A stretch of 64,000 nt of DNA from Xiphophorus maculatus (taxonomy: Eukaryota > Chordata > Actinopteri > Cyprinodontiformes > Poeciliidae), in contig NC_036444.1 in NCBI RefSeq assembly GCF_002775205.1, positions 4,878,501 to 4,942,500 on the forward strand, read 5' to 3'. The notes under the pieces are model-generated. The model had not been told where the DNA came from. It did not search any database and saw only the letters and a program-made list of their open reading frames with translations. Made by a program: the position numbers and the translations under genes. Positions 59,601 through 64,000 of this stretch are shown one piece after another. How positions within the stretch are numbered: the stretch's first letter is position 1; each line of letters opens with the position of its first letter.

Positions 59601-61249
59601 CTCGAAAAAATACGCGTATATTTAGGATATGATTTGTATTATCTCAGTAAAAAAAAAAAAAGACTTATAATATTGAGAATTTACCCACATTCAAGGATCC
59701 GGAAGAAACTTTTCAACTGCCTGGAGAATACAGTTATTTAGTTTCAAGTTGGGTCAAGCATTTAGGATCAAAAGAAACATTAAATGGCTGTCGACTTGTT
59801 TCTGCCGGGTGAGTAATGAATTGTGCTATTTTAAGTAATTAGTCTGTGATGACGAGGCTATCGCTAACAACGAACTAACTTATATTATTTCTATGAGCTT
59901 GGATCTGCCGGTAGATCATTTATTTAGCTTCTGTAAACCCAAATTCACGCTGGAGTTGTATGTTAATGTTGAGTCGTTGTAGGACGCTGGTCAACGATTT
60001 GCTCCGATCTACATAAACCCCCATATCCGTGTCTGGACACGAATGTAGTTCATGGCCAGACACAAAGCATGTGGGGGAACAGTCACAGTTCACTGTGACT
60101 GTATGGCTGGGTAGGTTTTATTTAATTTATTTAGATTTTTTTTTCTAGCATGAAAGTCCCACTGAATAAAATGATGTTTTTTTGTCCGTGACTCGGCACT
60201 GAGCTAGCTGCTAACAACATTAGCACTCTGAGGTCAACCACGCTGGGGCATAAAAATAATATATCTTACCTTACATATGAATGCTTGGCTTTCTAAGTAA
60301 CTGTCCAATAAAAAATCTGAAAATACAGTTTAAACAATGCGATTGTCAGAAAGTGGCGCTGCAAACTCTGGCGTTGTTAGTTTCCACTTCCTGTTATTAG
60401 CTGTAGATTGTTGATCCACTTTTCTCCTCTTTTTTCGGTATTTAAAAAAACAATCCCTTATGACCAACAACCTTCGAAACACAAAAATAACGTTTATCTT
60501 TCTCTCTGTTAGAACGGTTGGAACAACCATACATGACTCAAACTATAGATATTTGGTGCTGGATCAACAGAAATAAATGGGCCACATTTACTTCCGGCCC
60601 TCCATCTGCATTGGGTGACGTCGGTGCTACGTCATCTGAAGCCCAGGAATTGTTGCATCGTTTTGTTATGAGTCTCATCTCCTCAAAAAGGGTGAAGTCG
60701 GGTTTATTAACACAGCTGCTGTTTGCCAGGTCAGTTCCTGGAGATGCACATGTACATGACCTCAGCGCTCAGCAAGAACGACATGAAGGCCATCGGCCTG
60801 CAGATGGCGCTCGACCTTCTGGCCAAGAAAGAAGAGAAAGACTCCATCACAGGTCTGAGGACCAGAACTCAGCCAGGCCGACCCGAATGGGAGAAGGTGA
60901 GAATCCATCTGAGGAGGATGATGATGATTCACTTATTAATCAAACTATTAGTTTATGTCTGACATTAGTTCATTTGTTCACTTATCTCCAAGGTGTGGTG
61001 CTGGAAAAGATTGAAAACTTAACGTGTAAAATGCTTGAAAAACTCTTGAATTTTGCTGTGGGGACAGTGAACGAACCATCAGTCTGGTCTTCAGTTGTTT
61101 GTGTTTCAATCTTTCAGGTTTTCCAGAAACTGTCCGAGGAAAACAAAGGAAAAGTTCACGTGTTTTACTGCGGCGCTCCGGCTCTGGCTAAAGTCATCAA
61201 AGCTCAGTGTGAACACTTCGGCTTCAACTTCTACAAGGAAAACTTCTGA
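47656..61249 (+). CDS. nox5: NADPH oxidase 5, calcium-activated, 16 coding exons
   Basis: Exons: 47656-47775, 49105-49255, 50201-50411, 50476-50713, 51835-51988, 52893-53065, 54266-54448, 54866-54998, 55213-55355, 55925-56116, 56608-56652, 57557-57681, 58040-58124, 58215-58314, 60730-60896, 61118-61249; 2352 nt, 783 residues, all phases agree. It moves electrons from cytosolic NADPH via FAD and two hemes across the membrane to oxygen, making superoxide; calcium binding to the EF-hands activates it. EF loops: degenerate 22-33, canonical D52-E63, D88-E99, D132-E143. Heme ligands H269/H283 and H355/H368 have NOX spacing. FAD motif HPFT is at 443-446, GPYGTP at 586-591, NADPH-binding GAGIG from 605, and the C-terminus ends in phenylalanine. 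Residues 503-566 come from an exon without counterpart in human NOX5. The start follows an in-frame TGA and has A at -3; human NOX5 begins similarly. No p22phox-type or other NOX partner is nearby. Confidence 0.96.
48220..48710 (-). mobile_element. GGGGCAGTATTATG element, relative of 10713-11621
   Basis: AAAAGGGGCAGTATTATGTG at about 48220 opens the element; CTCCATGGCAACCATTCAGC, AACCTAGCCCCGCCTTTGAG and CAGCTCCTCCTCAGAGC align with the reverse complement of 11380-11500. No Tc1 insertion is present in this copy. Confidence 0.7.
49340..50150. repeat. Simple-sequence region with inserted SINE
   Basis: Apart from the SINE at 49545-49709, the intron is low-complexity sequence in which TCAGAAA, AAAATTTCTGA and TTTTCAACTTTCAGAACTCA recur. 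A similar AATTCTGA-rich array occupies about 50930-51260 in a later nox5 intron. Confidence 0.65.
49545..49709 (-). mobile_element. tRNA-derived SINE, minus strand, in nox5 intron
   Basis: Minus strand reads from GGGGGTTAGCATGCTCCACG through a canonical B box GGTTCGACTCC to GGCGACCTTTGCCGCATGTC and TTTCCTGTCTGCC, the same family as 23932-24122. It is better preserved in the B box. Not a functional tRNA. Confidence 0.85.
52200..52520. repeat. Palindromic ACGAGAATAAAGTCGTAAT repeat
   Basis: AGAATAAAGTCGTAAT units on one side and CGACTTTATTCTC on the other form an extended imperfect inverted repeat centred near 52397. This is a simple-sequence repeat common in fish, inside nox5. The rest of the intron to 52890 shows nothing else. 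Confidence 0.65.
53439..54144. mobile_element. hAT-like element with exact 8-bp target duplication
   Basis: Starts TAAGGGTGGGC and ends GCCCACCCCTA, inverted ends with one mismatch, flanked by identical TTGGGTAA at 53431-53438 and 54145-54152. It contains a second nested element at 53502-53844. Without that insert it is about 360 bp. No transposase frame. Lies in the nox5 intron between 53065 and 54266. Confidence 0.9.
53502..53844. mobile_element. Nested hAT-like element (TAAGGGTGCAC)
   Basis: Starts TAAGGGTGCACTGATT and ends AAATCGGTGCACCCCTA, inverted ends; flanks TGCTAAAC and TTATAAAC agree at 6 of 8 positions. It lies wholly inside the 53439-54144 element, so it inserted later. Confidence 0.8.
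55380..55790. mobile_element. Repeat in nox5 intron, reverse relative of 46217-46670
   Basis: AATTATACAAGTGTACATCT, AAAAGCAGAAGTAGTGCC and GAAGTGGTTTCTGGATGATA match the reverse complement of 46330-46440. The 125-codon open frame across it on either strand is not a gene. Confidence 0.6.
56995..57527. mobile_element. hAT-like MITE (GATATCGGTG family), copy 2, abutting a nox5 exon
   Basis: Starts TAGAGATGCATCAATAC and ends GTATTGGTGCATCCTGA; flanks ACTCTGAG and GTTCTGAG agree at 6 of 8 positions. Interior matches 25099-25650. It ends 29 bp before the acceptor of the exon at 57557. Confidence 0.75.
58505..58870 (+). mobile_element. Dispersed repeat, pair with 44055-44420, rearranged
   Basis: Aligns with 44055-44420 up to about 58680. 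A perfect hairpin (58676-58688 with 58695-58707) then appears, and GGCTGAATGAGCG follows, which is the inverse of CGCTCATTCAGCC in the other copy. Confidence 0.7.
59453..60646. mobile_element. 1.19-kb element with long inverted ends and a coding-like segment
   Basis: Left end CTGGGTTTCAGACACG and right end CATCTGAAGCCCAG are inverted, and about 40-60 bp inward CAGATGGAGGGCCGTAAGTG pairs with ACTTCCGGCCCTCCATCTG. At 59681-59808 a frame reads EYSYLVSSWVKHLG and ends at GCCGG/GTGAGT, a good donor. The codon pattern looks like a real exon of a transposon-borne or captured gene, which I do not recognise. No target duplication was found. It fills most of the nox5 intron 58315-60729. Confidence 0.65.
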
Positions 61250-61505
61250 GGATGTCTTTGTTCATTTGATTTTATATTTCTATGAGGACAAAACCTGACA
61301 GAACACCAGCTGAAGGAAGCAAACTGCAGTCACACTAAAGATGTAAGACTTATTTAGACATAGAGTTAAGTTTTAGTTAGATTTAATTTAGGGATTCAGT
61401 TATGATGCTTAAAGTCTGCTCTGTAAATAGAATGTCTCTATATGCCAATATATAAATCATAATTGTTGGAATTAAAAGTGATATTTTTTTCTGTTTTAAA
61501 GAAAT

Positions 61506-61574
61506 AATAAAAACCATGAACCATAGATCTCAGTCAGTCATTTGTTACAGCTAGTCTTTGTTAAATTCAATAAA
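61506..61574 (+). terminator. nox5: nox5 polyadenylation signals
   Basis: AATAAA occurs at 61506-61511 and again at 61569-61574, 257 and 320 nt past the stop codon, giving a 3'UTR of about 280-340 nt. Confidence 0.6.
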
Positions 61575-61589
61575 AGGATAAATTACACA

Positions 61590-62200
61590 CATTGATTCAG
61601 TCTACTTTAAGCATCTCTTTTCCTGGTATAATGCCTTGTCTCTCATTCCTCGCAAAGCTGTCATCATCCTTGTAAGCTACGACACTCTTTCTTCCACACT
61701 TTTTCCTTCCACTCAACTTTCTACCTCTATGTTTGAATACAGCACAGTAAAGAACAGCTTCTTGAGCAATGATCTGTGGTGACTTACCCTCATTGTGAAA
61801 GTCCATAGCATAATTTCGTAATGTACTGATAGTTTGAGTGTATTTCTTATGAATTTTATTACTAAAATAAAGAAACTTTTATTGCTAATCTAATTATTTG
61901 AATTAACCTCGATTTACCCATATGTCTGTTATTTAAAAGAAAATTTTTTTGCTCATGTTTTTTTTCTGTGACTTATTATTTTTAGATTACATCAGTGGAT
62001 GATTTGTAAACCGTTTGACTCTGATTTATCTAGTCCATTTAAGGAGCGCCAGTCGACTGAAGAGCAACTTCTCCGTCAGAATTAACGAAACAGCCTGATT
62101 TTCTAGAAGCTTTATTGTTTGAGAATTAGTGCAGAATGCATACACCAACGTTAAAGCTAATATTTCACCTTTGCGCCCTACGTTGGTGGTTTATATTAAA
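61590..62200. other. Intergenic after nox5; no gene identified
   Basis: A 69-codon minus-strand frame (61597-61806) with a lysine/arginine-rich middle resembles nothing I can name. Remaining sequence is AT-rich with no repeat recognised. Confidence 0.3.
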
Positions 62201-62224
62201 AATATCCTCTTTACATTAGTAGCG

Positions 62225-62517
62225 TTCGATTACTCGGCGATCTGCCAGCCAACCTGCGGAGTTAGCCTGGTTAGCCGTTAGCTGGATGCGCAGCAGCAGA
62301 GTGCCGTCTGGCAGCTATTTAACCATCGGACCGATGTCTCAAAAATCAACCTGGATTTGTTTTACCTCGTTGGAGACGAACGTTGGCCGCTAATCTTAAC
62401 GGAGCCTGCCCAGCAGAGTGACCCGGAGACGCGGATGTTTCTGTCTGACGGTTTATTGTTCAGCGGCTAACCGAAGCTAGCCTGTTAGCAGCTAACCCGT
62501 TAGCAGCGGCTGTGAAG
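62225..62517 (+). other. Probable 5'UTR exon and promoter of the next gene
   Basis: A CpG- and GC-rich block in AT-rich surroundings (GATTACTCGGCGATCTGCC, GACGAACGTTGGCCGC, GACCCGGAGACGCGG) ends TGTGAAG/GTAGGCC, a good donor at 62518. No open frame continues into the donor, so it is likely non-coding. In mammals AKTIP lies downstream of RPGRIP1L on the same strand, making aktip a guess, not a call. The remainder to 64000 would be its first intron and holds a LINE-like piece (62880-63330) and a repeat fragment (63690-63780). Confidence 0.45.
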
Positions 62518-64000
62518 GTAGGCCGAGCTCCGATTATTCGGCTTTAAATGTGGATTTTTCTTATTTTGCGATTTAAATGCTGGGTTTATACTCTCACCTA
62601 TTACTATAACTTTTTATAAAGGATATTTAGAAACACTGGATATATTTAAACAGCAATTAATGTAGGTTTTAGCTTCATCTAAAGGTTAGCTGGACATATC
62701 GAGCTAACATCACCAGATTAACGATTACTGGTTTGTTAGTGTCTCTTTTAGGTTAGTTAGTGACTTTGTTGTAAATTAACTATGCTTGGGTGACTTTTTG
62801 TGGGTGATGTTGACATTTTATAATGTTTTTAGGTGTTAGAGAGTCGAAGTTGGACATAAACAGTGTTCAAAATTGATTTATCCAGACCTTATTTCTCGGT
62901 ATCACACAAGAATATTCATACAAGAGACAAATACAAGACCAGCAGCAATAAATAATATACAAATGTAACATTTTTCCGTAAAAATATAACTCTAAGCAAT
63001 AAAAAATGTAATTAAATACTGTGACATGAGATAATTTCTCATAAAGGACAGTTTTTCTTCAGGCCAACATCCTAGTTTGCAGAAACTGTTCCTGAATCAG
63101 ATTCTTGGAATGTGGAACCTCCTGTTACTTCTGCCTCATGGTAGGAGTTGGAAATGATCTTCTGCTCCAACATAGAAACCCTGGATGGCTTCAGATCTCT
63201 ACTGGCATCATGCTGAGCTCATCAGATCGTTACAGCTGTCCCACCATGATGCAGAAGTTCCTGGAGTCCTGCTGATTCTTTGACCAGAATCACGATCCTT
63301 TTTTCCAGACAAGAAGTAGTACATATTTAAAACATAAGAAATAAATCAAGTGAAGAGGACAACACATCCATCTCTGGTATATCGAAGTCTGTAACCATAA
63401 GGAATAAATCAATAAATTGCATAATAAATTAAAATAGGTGTGATATTTTCCATTTGCGTGCATGTTTGTGTAGTTTGCCTAATCGTTAATGTGATGCTGG
63501 TCTTTAATATTGAAAAGCCACTAATTTTGAAAAATACAGCAAACTTTTGACCCGCAGTACAATGTGGTTAGTTTAACTCTTTATTTTGTTACAAAAGTCC
63601 TGACTGGAAGTTTTGCTTGTTTTCCCACTCTGAGCCTAATGATTCCTATGGTGTTTTGTTGAGACTTCATAATCTATTTTGCTTATTGTTTCAGTGGTTT
63701 GGTTGATTTATTTTGCATATTAAAATGTCTTCCAGTTCCAGTGTTAAGTGGACATATCAGTATGTCAATACTGATATGTCGTTCATTTCTATTGGAAACT
63801 GTTTTCTTTCCAGTTAACTAGGAATTTCTGCTCTTTATCTCTGACTGACTGTATTAGTTTGAAACCTAGATTGAAATCAGATCCTTTTTATAAAATGGTC
63901 GCTGTTTGATCTGATTGGTTCACTTTGATTTATGAAGTAAGACCAATCATAAGAATATGTTAGTTAATTGGAAATGTGAAGTGTTGTCTCATTAGCTTTT

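Noticed and set aside
60518..61249. 243-codon open frame across the last two nox5 exons
   Set aside because: It reads the exon 60730-60896 out of frame and runs through the intron; only its last 44 codons match NOX5.
1..64000. CRISPR arrays, operons, ribosome binding sites, plasmid or phage genes
   Set aside because: Spliced genes, SINEs and LINEs show a vertebrate nuclear locus; the tandem arrays have no spacer structure.

Overview
The window is vertebrate nuclear DNA and almost certainly teleost. Two spliced genes on the + strand can be assembled exon by exon with GT-AG splice sites and consistent reading phase: rpgrip1l (coding exons 22581-41422, 25 coding exons plus a non-coding first exon, 1268 codons) and nox5 (coding exons 47656-61249, 16 coding exons, 783 codons). 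The rest is fish-type repeat DNA: tRNA-derived SINEs, decayed LINE reverse-transcriptase pieces, Tc1-like and hAT-like elements, and ATCC and CA microsatellites. I cannot name the species.

Layout. Bases 1-20,830 hold no gene I can support, apart from a possible last exon and 3'UTR of an upstream + strand gene at about 118-600. This flank alternates decayed transposons with islands of GC-richer, non-repetitive sequence that look like regulatory DNA (about 1025-1400, 5440-5850, 10085-10640, 12000-12320, 13740-14300, 15410-15770, 17130-17460, 20060-20640). A compact promoter at 20836-20951 carries a ZNF143-type site, a perfect NRF1 core, a CCAAT box and an RFX/X-box-like inverted repeat, and leads into the rpgrip1l 5'UTR exon. 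In mammals RPGRIP1L and FTO share a head-to-head promoter; no fto exon is visible upstream here.

rpgrip1l encodes a ciliary transition-zone scaffold: an N-terminal coiled coil, two C2-type regions, an acidic linker and a C-terminal RPGR-interacting C2-like domain. About 1.2 kb past its stop is a CpG-rich candidate first exon (42650-42828), then the EF-hand exons of nox5. nox5 encodes a calcium-activated NADPH oxidase with four EF-hands, a heme-binding membrane domain with both histidine pairs, and an FAD/NADPH dehydrogenase domain with an extra 64-residue exon. After nox5, a CpG-rich exon ending in a donor at 62517/62518 is probably the non-coding first exon of another + strand gene.

The two genes are not known to act together. 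The most notable items are the compact rpgrip1l promoter, a stop-free in-frame 75-nt intron in rpgrip1l, a predicted upstream ORF ending 3 nt before the nox5 start codon, the extra nox5 exon, several transposon nests whose order can be read from target-site duplications, and perfect short-loop hairpins that look like template-switch mutations. I found no CRISPR array, operon, functional tRNA or rRNA gene.
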